64,000 bases of DNA from Clostridium sp. KNHs205 (GTDB lineage Bacteria; Bacillota; Clostridia; Lachnospirales; Lachnospiraceae): positions 3,085,501-3,149,500 of the forward strand of contig NZ_JNLE01000003.1 in NCBI RefSeq assembly GCF_000702945.1, read 5' to 3'. Shown here piece by piece: positions 52,673 to 62,354 of the stretch. Numbering within the stretch: the stretch's first letter is position 1; each line of letters starts with the position of its first letter. The notes under the pieces are model-generated. The model was given only the letters and a program-made list of their open reading frames with translations, was not told the DNA's origin and searched no databases. The position numbers were made by a program, and so were the translations under genes.

Positions 52673-53095
52673 TTATCTTAAAAGCGGCATGGAGCCTGTA
52701 AGCTTGTTTACTTTTTTCTTATTTCCGTAGATTGCAACTCCAAAGTAATTGTGATTTTCTTCTTCGGTGACAGCTGCTTTTGAAACATATTCACTGTAAA
52801 TATTGCAGCTTTGTGCAACATCGGAAAAGTCTACTACTAAAAGGTCGTTAAATTCTGAGTCATATAACCTTTTTCTTAAACTTTTCAATATTACATTATC
52901 GCCACGCAGCATACTGACAGGAATAGTGGTTATACCTAAATGTACCTGGCTTGAACCGTCAACAACATCTTCCCCTACCAGTTCCGGAAACTGTTTCCCC
53001 AGTGTTATCCCTAGAATAGAAGCTGTATTTGCCATAATTCCCGTAGGAAGTTCAGAATCTATAACCATAACACATTTCATATTAGAATCAATCAT
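52673..53095 (-). CDS. DUF2000 family protein
   Basis: A 140-residue protein whose opening KCVMVIDSELPTGIMANTAS is the DUF2000 signature (a small ancient alpha/beta domain of unknown function). The rest alternates strands and helices, ending GVAIYGNKKKVNKLTG. AAGGAG lies before the ATG inside the end of the AraC gene. It follows the AraC gene by 1 nt in the same operon; DUF2000 genes are often paired with AraC regulators. Function unknown. Confidence 0.85.
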   Translation of the reverse strand: MIDSNMKCVMVIDSELPTGIMANTASILGITLGKQFPELVGEDVVDGSSQVHLGITTIPVSMLRGDNVILKSLRKRLYDSEFNDLLVVDFSDVAQSCNIYSEYVSKAAVTEEENHNYFGVAIYGNKKKVNKLTGSMPLLR

Positions 53096-53096
53096 T

Positions 53097-53915
53097 TCAA
53101 ATCTCCTTAAAAATATTCATGTATTGCTTCGGGGTCAGACCTATAAATTTTTTAAAGAAGTTTGAAAAATGGCTTTGGTCGGTAAAACCCGTCTGCAGCG
53201 CAACCTCAATCGGCAGTATACCTTGTTCTAATAGTTTTCTGGCTTTACCGATGCGTATGGTTTCCAGATAACTATAAGGAGAAATCCCTTTCTGCCTGGT
53301 GAAGGAACGCAGTAAATAGTATTTACTGAACCCGGTTAAAGAACAGAGGTCTTCTAAATTGATGCTGTCTGCAAAATGCTTTTCCAGGTAGTCGCAGACT
53401 GCCTTTATTTCTGCACTTGGTTCTGCAGCAGGTTTTGTTACGTCCTGTTCTGTATATTCTTCCAATAACTGCTCCAGCAGAAAGAGGAAAAGCTCCTCTT
53501 TTCTAAAATCCGTTTCCTCCTGCATAATCATCTGGTGCAGTTCCGTTAATAATGGAACCAGTTCACTATGAAAAATAACATGGGAGGTAAAATAAGGCAT
53601 AATCTCGCTGCCGGTAATTTCATATACTGCTTTACTCATAACTTCCGGCTGGATATTGATGCAGCGGTAATCGAGTGTTTTTCCATCGATTTGCTCACAG
53701 GTATGGTTATCAAGAGGATTAAATATTACAAAATCTCCAGGCTCGACGGTATATTCCCTATTTTTACAGAGGAGATAACGTTTGCCTTTTTCTATAAAAC
53801 CAATTACATAGTATTCATGAAAATGATTTGGGAATTTCTGCATGATTCCTTGAAAATGATAGGCTTCCACTTTTAGCCTGGAATCATATTTTACAGTTCT
53901 TGTTTCCTGCTTCAT
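53097..53915 (-). CDS. AraC-family transcriptional regulator
   Basis: Residues ~10-110 form an AraC-type cupin ligand-binding domain (FPNHFHEYYVIGFIEKGKRY), and residues ~165-272 the double helix-turn-helix (INLEDLCSLTGFSKYYLLRS; VALQTGFTDQSHFSNFFKKF) ending IGLTPKQYMNIFKEI. Strong AAAGGAG before the ATG. Upstream of the DUF2000 gene in a two-gene operon. The effector is unknown; aromatic and His-rich cupin pockets often bind small metabolites. Confidence 0.92.
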   Translation of the reverse strand: MKQETRTVKYDSRLKVEAYHFQGIMQKFPNHFHEYYVIGFIEKGKRYLLCKNREYTVEPGDFVIFNPLDNHTCEQIDGKTLDYRCINIQPEVMSKAVYEITGSEIMPYFTSHVIFHSELVPLLTELHQMIMQEETDFRKEELFLFLLEQLLEEYTEQDVTKPAAEPSAEIKAVCDYLEKHFADSINLEDLCSLTGFSKYYLLRSFTRQKGISPYSYLETIRIGKARKLLEQGILPIEVALQTGFTDQSHFSNFFKKFIGLTPKQYMNIFKEI

Positions 53916-54021
53916 TACTTGCGTCTCCTTTCCTGAATCTGAAAGTTAGTTTATCACAAGCCCTAATGGCATTCTTGTACGATATTGCCCTGATAATTGT
54001 TATATTGCTTCATCTTACGGA

Positions 54022-55293
54022 TTATGCAAGCTTTATTATAAGCCTTGCCGTAAAGCCTTCTTTGCTGTTGGAAAATTCAAGTGAACCGCCCATCCTGTCC
54101 ATAAAGTACGCAGATATATAAAGACCAATCCCTGTACCTTGTTCGGTCTTACTGTTAGTGCCACGGAAATACTTCTGAGTCAGGAGGGGTAATTCTTCTG
54201 GAAGTACACCCGGTCCGTAATCGGTTATATCAATTAATAGAGCAGAAGCCAGGTGAAAGGTTATACATATCCTGGTTCCGGCATATTTATAGGAGTTACT
54301 GATGATATTATCAAGAACCTGTGACAACCTGAGAGGGTCTGCCAGAATCAGGCATTCCGGAATCGGGCCAATATCAGCTGCTTTCTGATAATCTGCATGA
54401 AGGAGCATATCTGAAATCAGCTGACTGGAGATGGTTGAATTTGTAACTTTAAGTTCTTCTAATTCTTCTAAGGTAGCATGAAACATATTGCTTATCAACA
54501 GATTTATCTGATCGGCTTTGGCATTGATTGTCTCCAGCTGTTTCTTCGTTTTGCTATCAGTGACGGTGACAGACATTAGTTCTGAAATTGCTTTTATAGA
54601 TGCCACCGGAGTCTTAATATCATGGCTTAAGGATGCCACCAGTTCTTTTTTGCTGGTGTTTGCCTTGTATTCATTTTCTTTGGCTGTAATAAGCTCTGTT
54701 CTCATCAAATCGAAACTTTCAGTAAAAGCTCCGAAAGCATTCTCTTTATCCATAGGAAGTGGAATATCAAGATTACCGGCTGCAATATTTTTTGCAAAAC
54801 TGTTCAAGGTTTGAAAGGGGTTTAATATTTTCTTTTGTATAATAAGAAGAAAGACTGTTAAAGCTGATGCAAACAGGAGGCACATAAGAAGATAATCTGT
54901 TAAAAGCCGGTTTCTGAAATTTTTCCAGTGTTTATTGGAATCATTGTAGATGATAAGCTTTCCAAGGTAAATGCCATCGGGTTCATATATTGATATAATA
55001 GTATCTCTATGCCTGACAGCTGAATTTTCATCTTCTGTAATACCTGGTTTGGTAGTTCTAAGAAGACTGCCTTCTGTATCAAGAATGGTATAATCAATTC
55101 CATATAAAATACCAGGCAGGGGAGAATCCAGGTTTTTCATTGAATTCCAGTTTTCTTTTAAATTATATACAATATCATTAACAGCTACCGTGTCCAGCTG
55201 GTCGTCCGGTGCTTGTGCTGATATAATTACAGCACCCGAGATACCCAGAAATAATATCACTGTAAGGATAAGGCAGAAGTTTTTTATCTTCAT
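54022..55293 (-). CDS. Two-component sensor histidine kinase
   Basis: Membrane kinase of 423 residues. TM1 is CLILTVILFLGISGAVIIS, an extracytoplasmic sensor spans ~30-120, and TM2 is around 125-145 (LLTDYLLMCLLFASALTVFL), then a HAMP domain (about 145-200). The phospho-acceptor helix is LVASLSHDIKTPVASIKAIS, with the H box SHDIKTP, and the HATPase domain has N box ISNSYKYA, G1 ITDYGPGV and G2 GTGIGLYIS. It follows the response regulator by 41 nt. The signal is unknown; adjacent genes suggest control of the ABC exporter at 49339-52444. Confidence 0.92.
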   Translation of the reverse strand: MKIKNFCLILTVILFLGISGAVIISAQAPDDQLDTVAVNDIVYNLKENWNSMKNLDSPLPGILYGIDYTILDTEGSLLRTTKPGITEDENSAVRHRDTIISIYEPDGIYLGKLIIYNDSNKHWKNFRNRLLTDYLLMCLLFASALTVFLLIIQKKILNPFQTLNSFAKNIAAGNLDIPLPMDKENAFGAFTESFDLMRTELITAKENEYKANTSKKELVASLSHDIKTPVASIKAISELMSVTVTDSKTKKQLETINAKADQINLLISNMFHATLEELEELKVTNSTISSQLISDMLLHADYQKAADIGPIPECLILADPLRLSQVLDNIISNSYKYAGTRICITFHLASALLIDITDYGPGVLPEELPLLTQKYFRGTNSKTEQGTGIGLYISAYFMDRMGGSLEFSNSKEGFTARLIIKLA

Positions 55294-55334
55294 TTGATCC
55301 TCATTTCTTCAATAAAGTTGACTATGGTTTTCCT

Positions 55335-56006
55335 TTAATCCTCAAAGATATAGCCTGTTCCCCAGATGGTACGAATATATTTGGGATTATTGGGATCATC
55401 TTCAATCTTTTCCCGTAGTCTTCGAATATGAACATTAAGGGTACCGTCACCGGTGATGGAATCACCCCAGACTCTGTCAAAGAGCTCTTCCTTTGAAATG
55501 ATTCTGCTGCTGTTCCGGACAAGATAGGAGAGAAGTCTGTATTCCATGGCTTTAAAACCTAAATCCTTTCCGTCACAGAAAACTCGTTCCAAATGAAAGT
55601 TTATCGTAAACCGGCCAAAGGTCACCTCTTCTGTTTCTTTATTCTGATAGCGTTTTAAAACTGCCTTAACCTTCGCCAGAAGTACATTCAGGGAATAAGG
55701 TTTGCTAATGTAGTCATCACCGCCTATGCCAAGAGCCAGCAGGATATCATCATCACTGTTTCTGGCGCTGATAAACAGAATGGGAACATTTATATTCTCT
55801 CTTATTTTCTTACACAGGGAGAAACCGGAATCTGTTCCGAGATTTATATCAAGAAGGATTAAATCCGTCTGATTTTCTTGAAAAAACTCCAGGCAGGCAG
55901 CTGCATCTGCTACCCAGGTAGTCTTTATATCGAACATATTGAAGTATTCGCTGGTACTTTCAGATAAGGGAATTTCATCGTCGACTATGAGACAGTCGTA
56001 TTTCAT
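55335..56006 (-). CDS. Response regulator, OmpR/PhoB family
   Basis: Receiver domain with acidic pocket (CLIVDDEIPLSE), phospho-Asp in DLILLDINLG and Lys in GGDDYISKPYSL, followed by a winged helix (FGRFTINFHLERVFCDGKDL onward, ending GTGYIFED). 223 residues is normal. GGAGGT lies before the ATG on the minus strand. First gene of the two-component operon. Its presumed site is the direct repeat at 52492-52522. Confidence 0.94.
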   Translation of the reverse strand: MKYDCLIVDDEIPLSESTSEYFNMFDIKTTWVADAAACLEFFQENQTDLILLDINLGTDSGFSLCKKIRENINVPILFISARNSDDDILLALGIGGDDYISKPYSLNVLLAKVKAVLKRYQNKETEEVTFGRFTINFHLERVFCDGKDLGFKAMEYRLLSYLVRNSSRIISKEELFDRVWGDSITGDGTLNVHIRRLREKIEDDPNNPKYIRTIWGTGYIFED

Positions 56007-56276
56007 ATTGCACCTCCGCAGGTTAAATGGATTTAGACTTTATTCTAACACAAAAAGTATAAGAAAGCATAGTGAATTATCGATGCTATGATAATACCTT
56101 ACTTTAAACTCGATGATACAGATGAAAGATTTAGCTAAATTAAAACCAGCTTTTTTAATCTGGTTAATTACGATAATTAATACAACAATTTTAAAATTGC
56201 ACTTGAAATATCTTTATTTATACCTATAATAGTACATAAATATGCAATTAAATGATTAAAAGGGTGGAGGTATTAC

Positions 56277-57281
56277 ATGCACTATATACCGGAGGGTTAT
56301 ACAAGCAAGACAACCTTAAGAGAAACGGAAACAGCTATCAAGCTGATAAAAGATTATTTTGAAAAAAAACTGGCGGAAAAACTTAATCTGACCAGAGTTT
56401 CAGCACCATTATTCGTGCTGCCGGAAACTGGACTGAATGACAATCTGAATGGAGTAGAACAACCGGTTTCTTTCGCCGGAATCGGAACTCAGAACAGAAA
56501 ATGTGAGGTGGTTCAGTCCCTTGCCAAATGGAAAAGGATGGCCTTAAAGAGATACCAGTTTGACGTAGGTGAAGGTCTGTATACGGATATGAATGCAATC
56601 AGATGTGACGAGACTCTTGACAATATTCATTCCATCTATGTAGATCAGTGGGATTGGGAAAAGGTAATACGAAGAGAAGACAGGAGTATCGACACTTTAA
56701 AAAGTGCAGTCAGCAAAATTTATGAGGTGTTTTTAGAAACAGAGGAATTCGTCAGAAGCAGATTTACAAAGTTTGAAGCAAAATTACCGAAGGAAATAAC
56801 CTTTATAACCAGTCAGGAGCTTGCGGACAGGTATCCGGACTTATCAGGCAAGGACAGAGAGGCAGCCCTTGTAAGAGAAAAAGGAGCCATATTTATTATG
56901 GAGATAGGCGGTAAGTTAAGAAGCGGAGAAAAACATGACGGGCGATCACCAGATTATGATGATTGGAATTTAAACGGTGACCTTATCCTTTATCACCAAC
57001 TGCTGGATATTGCTTTTGAAGTATCCTCAATGGGTATCAGGGTGGATGCCGGGGCCATGGATAAGCAGCTGACCGAAGCAGCTGCGGAGGAGAGAAGAAA
57101 ATTACCCTATCATCAGGATATTTTAAATGACCGTCTGCCCTTTACAATAGGAGGCGGAATCGGTCAGTCCAGAATCTGCATGTATTTTATGGATAAAGTA
57201 CATATAGGTGAGGTTCAGGCATCGGTATGGGAAGATGAGATGTTAGAATATATGGCTGAAAAAGGTGTTGAAATATTATAA
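56277..57281 (+). CDS. asnA: Aspartate-ammonia ligase (asparagine synthetase A)
   Basis: Makes asparagine from aspartate, ammonia and ATP, releasing AMP. The sequence follows the family: YIPEGYTSKTTLRETETAIK at the N-terminus, ETGLNDNLNGVEQPVSF, YQFDVGEGLYTDMNAIR and TIGGGIGQSRICMYFMDKVH. It has an AspRS-like class II fold. 334 residues. GGGTGGAGGT lies before the ATG. I looked for an Asn T-box in the 270-nt upstream region and found none. It converges with the GH2 gene across a bidirectional terminator. Confidence 0.97.
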   Translation: MHYIPEGYTSKTTLRETETAIKLIKDYFEKKLAEKLNLTRVSAPLFVLPETGLNDNLNGVEQPVSFAGIGTQNRKCEVVQSLAKWKRMALKRYQFDVGEGLYTDMNAIRCDETLDNIHSIYVDQWDWEKVIRREDRSIDTLKSAVSKIYEVFLETEEFVRSRFTKFEAKLPKEITFITSQELADRYPDLSGKDREAALVREKGAIFIMEIGGKLRSGEKHDGRSPDYDDWNLNGDLILYHQLLDIAFEVSSMGIRVDAGAMDKQLTEAAAEERRKLPYHQDILNDRLPFTIGGGIGQSRICMYFMDKVHIGEVQASVWEDEMLEYMAEKGVEIL

Positions 57282-57453
57282 TCAAATGTCTATGTTACAT
57301 AGTTTAGGATAGTGAAAGTGCAAGGGTAATTCTTAAGGGAAGCCATTTTGCTGATTTCCCTGATTGATATTTTCACCCTGGCTGTGTCTTAAGGAGAAAA
57401 CCATAATTGGCTGGTTCCCTGCATATCTAATTCCAATATTGCTCAAAAAATAA

Positions 57454-57493
57454 AAGACCAGGGCTGTAAATTAACTGCATAAGCCCTGGTCTT
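57454..57493. terminator. Bidirectional terminator between asnA and the GH2 gene
   Basis: AAGACCAGGGCT (57454-57465) and AGCCCTGGTCTT (57482-57493) form a perfect 12-bp stem. A-rich on the left (giving a U-run on the minus strand) and T-rich on the right, so it works both ways. Confidence 0.85.
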
Positions 57494-57500
57494 CCTTCTG

Positions 57501-60500
57501 TTATTTATCGTTTATTTCTGAAAACTGAAACCACTTAAAATTAAAGTTAGAACCCGGAAGGAATACAAAGGTCACTTTTTTCTTGCCGGTTACCGGTTTT
57601 ATTACATATTCTCTCTCACAGTAATCCTCGGAGTAGGAGAATTCAACAAGCTCCGTATAGTCACCCTCATCATCGGTAAAATGAATGTGGAGGGTGTTCA
57701 TATCCAGAGGAGAGTGTCCGCAGATTGTAAGGCTACTGCTGCCGGTTTCACCGAAATCCATATCCAGAAACTCGATGGATACGTTATTTCCGATACTTTC
57801 AATGGCCTCATTGCCAAGGATAAAGGAATCACCATAGATAGAATCACGGTTCAGTAACTCCAATCTGTCAAATGCTTTTCTGGCTTCTGTAAAGGTAAAG
57901 CCCTTAAGGTGAAGCGGATGCTTAAAGGAAAAACTTATTGTCTGTATTCCTCTTAAAAGTTCCGGTAAGATATAGGTCTTCTCCTGAAATAAGCCCCAGA
58001 TCTGCGGAAGGTCATAGGTAACGGTGGTAATGAGCCTTGCATTGCTTTCACCTGGAATCCCTGACCAGATACTGATATCAAAGACACCTTGATCGGTAGC
58101 GAATATGGGGAGAGTTAGCTCTCTGGAACCATATGCACCAAAATCCAGTCTATCAAAAGTAATAATACTGGTCTCTTCTCTGGTGGTTGCAACACCGCGT
58201 TCATTTCCGTTTGTCAGGTTACTGCTGCCGGAGGAATAATTGCTGCCTGCTACAAAGCTGTAAGGATTGACATTTGCAATACCCACTCCATCTATGTTAA
58301 ATTCCAGCTGAGAATAGAGATTAACTTTGGAGCCGCCGTTCATGGCCTGACATCTGATATATCCAAAGCCATCACCCAATGCAGTTAGCAGTACTGACTC
58401 AGGACGTGCATTATCCGGAATCACAATAGAGGCGATGCTGGTATCAGAACCTGTAACAGTGGTTAAACGCCAGGAGATATCCTTAAATGTAGCATTTTCA
58501 GGATGTATTTTAAGCTCCAGGGGAATCGTAGAACACTCTGCATTTAAGCAGGTACCCTTTGGTGCAAGGATTTCTAATTTTCGAATTGGAATCTCTTTAA
58601 ACTTATCTTCTTCCTGGTTCTTTATAAGGGAAAGCGGTTCGCTTACTCCTTCTAAGGATTTCTTATCTGAAACGGGAAGAGAAGTAAAGGTTATGGTTTT
58701 AGCAGGAAGACCTTCTGATGCTATTGTTACGTTTATAGTACCTTCTTTAAAGGTACTCTGTATTACAGCCAGAAGTTTGCCGCCAAAGAGCCTTCTGCTG
58801 GTCCCCTTATACTGGTCGTAATCGGTGCTGTCACCATTGTCAAGACCTGCAAGAACACCGGCACCTTCTACGGTTACCTGAACACGGTTCCTGGCATTAT
58901 ATACGAAATTTCCGTCTATATCAACCGCTGAGATTTCTAAGAAAATTAAATCCGCAGCATCAGCGGTAACCTCACTTTTGTCCCAGTCTAGCTGAAGGGA
59001 AGCCGCATCGGTAAAGGAGATTTTCTTATCCTCTGCTATAATGGTCCCTTTTTCATCATAAGCAACTGCTCTTAACTCGCCTTTTGTATAGGGAAGCTTA
59101 AAATGCCCCAGAAGCTCTTTGCCTTTTATGTGGTCAATGTGGTATATCCCCTGTGAAACATCGTTTAAGAACAGCTCAATAGAGGGAGCATTGGAGCATA
59201 CCCTGACATCAATCAATTGTCCTTCAGAAAAATCCCAATAAGGGAAAATATGCACCATGGGGTTTGTTCTGTAATCTGTCCATTCTGCCTGATAGATATA
59301 GAAGGTATCTTTTTTAAAGCCAGCAGTATCTATCTGTCCGAAATAGGAATTCTTTGTGGAGTAAGGCGTAGGTTCTCCGATGTAATCAAAACCGGTCCAG
59401 ATAAACTGTCCCATGGAAAATTCAGCATCTCTGTCAGCTGTTATTGCATATTCGGTGTTTTTTGCACCCCAGCTGGTAGTACTGTTGCCAAGACAGGAGC
59501 ATTGTTCGTCATCATCATTTAAAATGGCCTGGGATAGAGGGAAGTGGTAAATACTTCTGCTCTGTACGGTTGAGGAGGTTTCACTGCCGTAGATGAACCA
59601 GTCCGGGTGTTCCCTGTGGTGCTCTTCATAATATTTTTCAGCATAGTTATAACCTGCGTATTTTAAGATGTCAGCGCATTTTCTTGCATTTTCCCAGGGC
59701 ATGTAATTAGAACCGATGGTAGCAGGAGCATTACCTCTGTAATCGTGTTTCTCTACCTGTTCTTTTAGATATCTGGTCACTTCCTGGCCCCTGGCATCGG
59801 CATGAGTATCAGGGATTTCGTTACCGATACTCCACATAAGAAGGCTTGGGTGGTTTCTGTCCCTGCGCACCCAGCTGGCAACATCTCTCTGTGACCATTC
59901 CGGGAAGAACCTGGCGTAGTCATAAGTAGTCTTTGAGCGCTCCCACATATCGAAACCTTCGGATACGATTAACATACCCATCTCATCAGCCAGCTCCATC
60001 AGTTCCACCGCCGGCATATTGTGAGAGGTTCGGATACCGTTAACCCCCATTTCTTTTAGAAGCAGGATTTTTCTGCGCAGTGCAGCTTTGTTGACAGCGG
60101 CGCCCAGACAGCCAAGGTCATGATGCTCACATACGCCATTGATTTTTAAGTGTCTGCCGTTTAAGAAGAAGCCTTTTTCCGTATCAAATTTCTTTGTTGA
60201 GAAACCAAAGGTCAGAGTTTCCGCGTCTGTTACGGTATTGTCTGAGAGGAGTTCAGTCCTTAAGGAATAGAGGTTCGGAGAGTTAAGGTCCCAAATCTCA
60301 GGCTCACTTACAATCAGAGCAGCGGTACTTTTGCAGAAGGAGCCATCTGGTGCTGCAGTAAGGCTAATCTGCTGTTCAGAAGCAATATTACCCTTAGCAT
60401 CTATAATACTGTGGCGAAGTGCACATTTATCTGGTTCAGTATTAGAGGATAAGTTAACTTCTGTATCTATGATTACTTCCCAGTCCCTGCCCAGCTGCCT

Positions 60501-61043
60501 GGTGGACAGATAGATACCGTCGGTTATAAGATGACTGTCAGTGGAAGCCTTAAGCCATACATTTCTGTAGATGCCTGCGCCGGAGTACCAGCGGGAGTTG
60601 GGAGCCTCGTAGCATACCTGAACCAGGATTTCATTTTCGCCTGGTTTAATAAATGGTGTTATATCAAATTCAAAGGAGGAGTAACCATATTTCCAATTGC
60701 CAGCAAAAATGCCGTTTACATAGACTGTAGAATCCATATATACCCCTTCAAAATAAAGGGAGAATTTTGTGCCCGGCTTGTACAGGTAGCGGGATTGTAA
60801 ATTTCTTTCTGTTGTTTTGCGGTTTATCAGTTCCTTTATTTCCTGACTCTCTTCCAGAAACAAACTTTTCTTATACCAGCCGTCACCGGTTTCGTAGAGA
60901 TCATTGGTATTGTAGATCAACCAGTCATGAGGCAGACTGACAGGTGAAAAATTTGCCTCGCTTTTAAGAAGTTCCTCTAAGGAGGAATGCACGGGCATTT
61001 TAATGAATTGCCAGTTATCGTTAAATAGTGCTTTTTGGCTCAT
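57501..61043 (-). CDS. Large GH2 beta-galactosidase-type glycosidase
   Basis: Cytosolic glycosidase of 1180 residues with no signal peptide. Domains: sugar-binding jelly roll (about 30-190), Ig-like domain (190-300), TIM barrel (300-600), a DUF4982-type domain (about 605-680; VRVCSNAPSIELFLNDVSQG), then Ig/Big-like and CBM-like modules to the end. The acid/base Glu is E409 (SIGNEIPDT) and the nucleophile is E488 (YGSETSS). It acts on beta-galactosides or related substrates; GH2 also includes glucuronidases and mannosidases. GAAAGGATTT precedes the ATG. The AraC gene upstream is probably its activator. Confidence 0.9.
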   Translation of the reverse strand: MSQKALFNDNWQFIKMPVHSSLEELLKSEANFSPVSLPHDWLIYNTNDLYETGDGWYKKSLFLEESQEIKELINRKTTERNLQSRYLYKPGTKFSLYFEGVYMDSTVYVNGIFAGNWKYGYSSFEFDITPFIKPGENEILVQVCYEAPNSRWYSGAGIYRNVWLKASTDSHLITDGIYLSTRQLGRDWEVIIDTEVNLSSNTEPDKCALRHSIIDAKGNIASEQQISLTAAPDGSFCKSTAALIVSEPEIWDLNSPNLYSLRTELLSDNTVTDAETLTFGFSTKKFDTEKGFFLNGRHLKINGVCEHHDLGCLGAAVNKAALRRKILLLKEMGVNGIRTSHNMPAVELMELADEMGMLIVSEGFDMWERSKTTYDYARFFPEWSQRDVASWVRRDRNHPSLLMWSIGNEIPDTHADARGQEVTRYLKEQVEKHDYRGNAPATIGSNYMPWENARKCADILKYAGYNYAEKYYEEHHREHPDWFIYGSETSSTVQSRSIYHFPLSQAILNDDDEQCSCLGNSTTSWGAKNTEYAITADRDAEFSMGQFIWTGFDYIGEPTPYSTKNSYFGQIDTAGFKKDTFYIYQAEWTDYRTNPMVHIFPYWDFSEGQLIDVRVCSNAPSIELFLNDVSQGIYHIDHIKGKELLGHFKLPYTKGELRAVAYDEKGTIIAEDKKISFTDAASLQLDWDKSEVTADAADLIFLEISAVDIDGNFVYNARNRVQVTVEGAGVLAGLDNGDSTDYDQYKGTSRRLFGGKLLAVIQSTFKEGTINVTIASEGLPAKTITFTSLPVSDKKSLEGVSEPLSLIKNQEEDKFKEIPIRKLEILAPKGTCLNAECSTIPLELKIHPENATFKDISWRLTTVTGSDTSIASIVIPDNARPESVLLTALGDGFGYIRCQAMNGGSKVNLYSQLEFNIDGVGIANVNPYSFVAGSNYSSGSSNLTNGNERGVATTREETSIITFDRLDFGAYGSRELTLPIFATDQGVFDISIWSGIPGESNARLITTVTYDLPQIWGLFQEKTYILPELLRGIQTISFSFKHPLHLKGFTFTEARKAFDRLELLNRDSIYGDSFILGNEAIESIGNNVSIEFLDMDFGETGSSSLTICGHSPLDMNTLHIHFTDDEGDYTELVEFSYSEDYCEREYVIKPVTGKKKVTFVFLPGSNFNFKWFQFSEINDK

Positions 61044-61080
61044 TGATGAAATCCTTTCTGCTGTTATTTCAATGATATTT

Positions 61081-61102
61081 CTTAGGTTCGTACGACCTTA
61101 AG
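61081..61102. promoter_or_regulatory. Imperfect palindrome upstream of the GH2 gene
   Basis: The palindrome (61081-61102) matches its own reverse complement at 18 of 22 positions, with a perfect core TCGTACGA (61088-61095). It lies 38 nt before the GH2 start, in the 183-nt gap after the AraC gene, so it may be an operator for that or another regulator. Confidence 0.45.
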
Positions 61103-61226
61103 GTAGTAAGGGCTTATGTAAGTTTAAACACTAAACTATAAGTATAATAACTGATTTCAAATGGATATTCCAGTAGAAGCTTAAGGGTATATACGAAAGT
61201 CCATGAAAGGGATAGTATTTTACATG

Positions 61227-62069
61227 TTAATCTATGTAAGGGGCATTTTTGGGCATTGTTTTAAAGGCTTTTTTAAAAGCCCTTGAAAAGGTTGAATAAT
61301 TCTTAAAACCACTCATATAGCAGGCCTGGGTTGAGGTGTAGCCGCCTTGAACAAAATGTCTGGCCAGCAGCAGCCGCTTCTCTGTGATATAATTGCCTAC
61401 GGTATAACCGGTATGCTCCTTAAAAAAGTGCATGAGATAGTACCTGCTTAGAAAAAAGGTATTTGCCAGTGTATCGATTGTTATATCCTCGGTGAGATGA
61501 GTATTGATATAGTCAAGGATCGCGAGGAGCTTATCATTTGCCATATCACTGTCCAGATAGTTTACGTGATTGGAGATAACTGTACGGTTTAACTGTATCA
61601 TAAACTCTAGGAATAAAATTTTCTGGTACAGCTCTCTTGCAAAGTCATTGTCTTTAAAGGATAATTCCAGTTCTTTGCAGACATGATAGAGCTTGCTCTT
61701 ATCCAGTGAGGGAATCCGCAGAACATTGGAATGCTCTTTTTTCGCTTTGTCAAAGCAGTGCATCAGGTAATACTCTTCACTGCTGTAGGAGGATAAAAAT
61801 TTCGTGGATACATATACGATAATTCTGTCATAAACGGAATTATCAAGACAGACGGGGCGGTGTACCTCACCGGCGTTTACCAGGAGGATATCATAGGGAT
61901 TTAAGTGGTAGTTTCTGCCTTCGATGGAATAATTAAGGTTTCCGGAGAGGAAGATCATTATTTTGTTAAAGTCATGGTAGTGAAAATTAAATTCTTTTTT
62001 TTCATTGTCCATCAGGTGGAAGATCCGAAAATCATCGTTTAGGTATCCAAGCTTTTCGAAGGTGCCCAT
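61227..62069 (-). CDS. AraC-family transcriptional regulator
   Basis: Cupin-type sensing domain (about 15-120; FNFHYHDFNKIMIFLSGNLN, GEVHRPVCLD) and double helix-turn-helix (about 180-280; TIDTLANTFFLSRYYLMHFF, ACYMSGFKNYSTFSRAFKKA). AAAGGAG before the ATG. It lies 183 nt upstream of the GH2 gene on the same strand and is the usual local activator of such a glycoside-use gene. 280 residues, normal length. Confidence 0.92.
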   Translation of the reverse strand: MGTFEKLGYLNDDFRIFHLMDNEKKEFNFHYHDFNKIMIFLSGNLNYSIEGRNYHLNPYDILLVNAGEVHRPVCLDNSVYDRIIVYVSTKFLSSYSSEEYYLMHCFDKAKKEHSNVLRIPSLDKSKLYHVCKELELSFKDNDFARELYQKILFLEFMIQLNRTVISNHVNYLDSDMANDKLLAILDYINTHLTEDITIDTLANTFFLSRYYLMHFFKEHTGYTVGNYITEKRLLLARHFVQGGYTSTQACYMSGFKNYSTFSRAFKKAFKTMPKNAPYID

Positions 62070-62108
62070 GTTTGTACTCCTTTATAGGGGGGGATATGTA
62101 GTGGTGAA

Positions 62109-62127
62109 GGGTGGGGTGGGGTGGGGG
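62109..62127 (+). other. G-quadruplex motif with single-base loops
   Basis: GGG-T-GGGG-T-GGGG-T-GGGGG on the plus strand, four G-runs with one-base loops, one of the most stable G4 patterns. It stands out in an AT-rich genome. It lies 40 bp beyond the AraC start and 6 bp from palindrome copy 5. Confidence 0.8.
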
Positions 62128-62132
62128 AACGG

Positions 62133-62354
62133 ACGGACGGTAATTTGTGCAAAACAGAAAGGATTCATGCTTCATTCCAATGTATAAGAAGTCCTAATTC
62201 TCGGAATCGATTGCGCTGGGCATATAATCAAACAGATAACTCGCTGCGCTCAAACAATCTGCTTGATTATATAGCGCAATCGATTCCGAGAAAAGGACTT
62301 CTAATACATTTCCATAGGCGCATTCATCCTTTCTGTTTTACACAAATTGCCTGA
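62133..62354 (+). repeat. Palindromic element, copy 5
   Basis: Ends GGACGGTAATTTGTGC and AAATTGCCTGA. Middle arms are TCGGAATCGATTGCGCT / AGCGCAATCGATTCCGA, a perfect 17-bp match not found in other copies. Inner arms are ATATAATCAAACAGAT / ATCTGCTTGATTATAT. Loop AACTCGCTGCGCTC. The GGGGACGG end is altered to GGACGGACGG next to the G-run. Confidence 0.9.

Noticed and set aside
56007..56276. Possible Asn T-box leader before asnA
   Set aside because: GGGTGGAGG occurs near the start, but the T-box GGGTGGNACCGCG sequence, specifier stem and terminator are not present.
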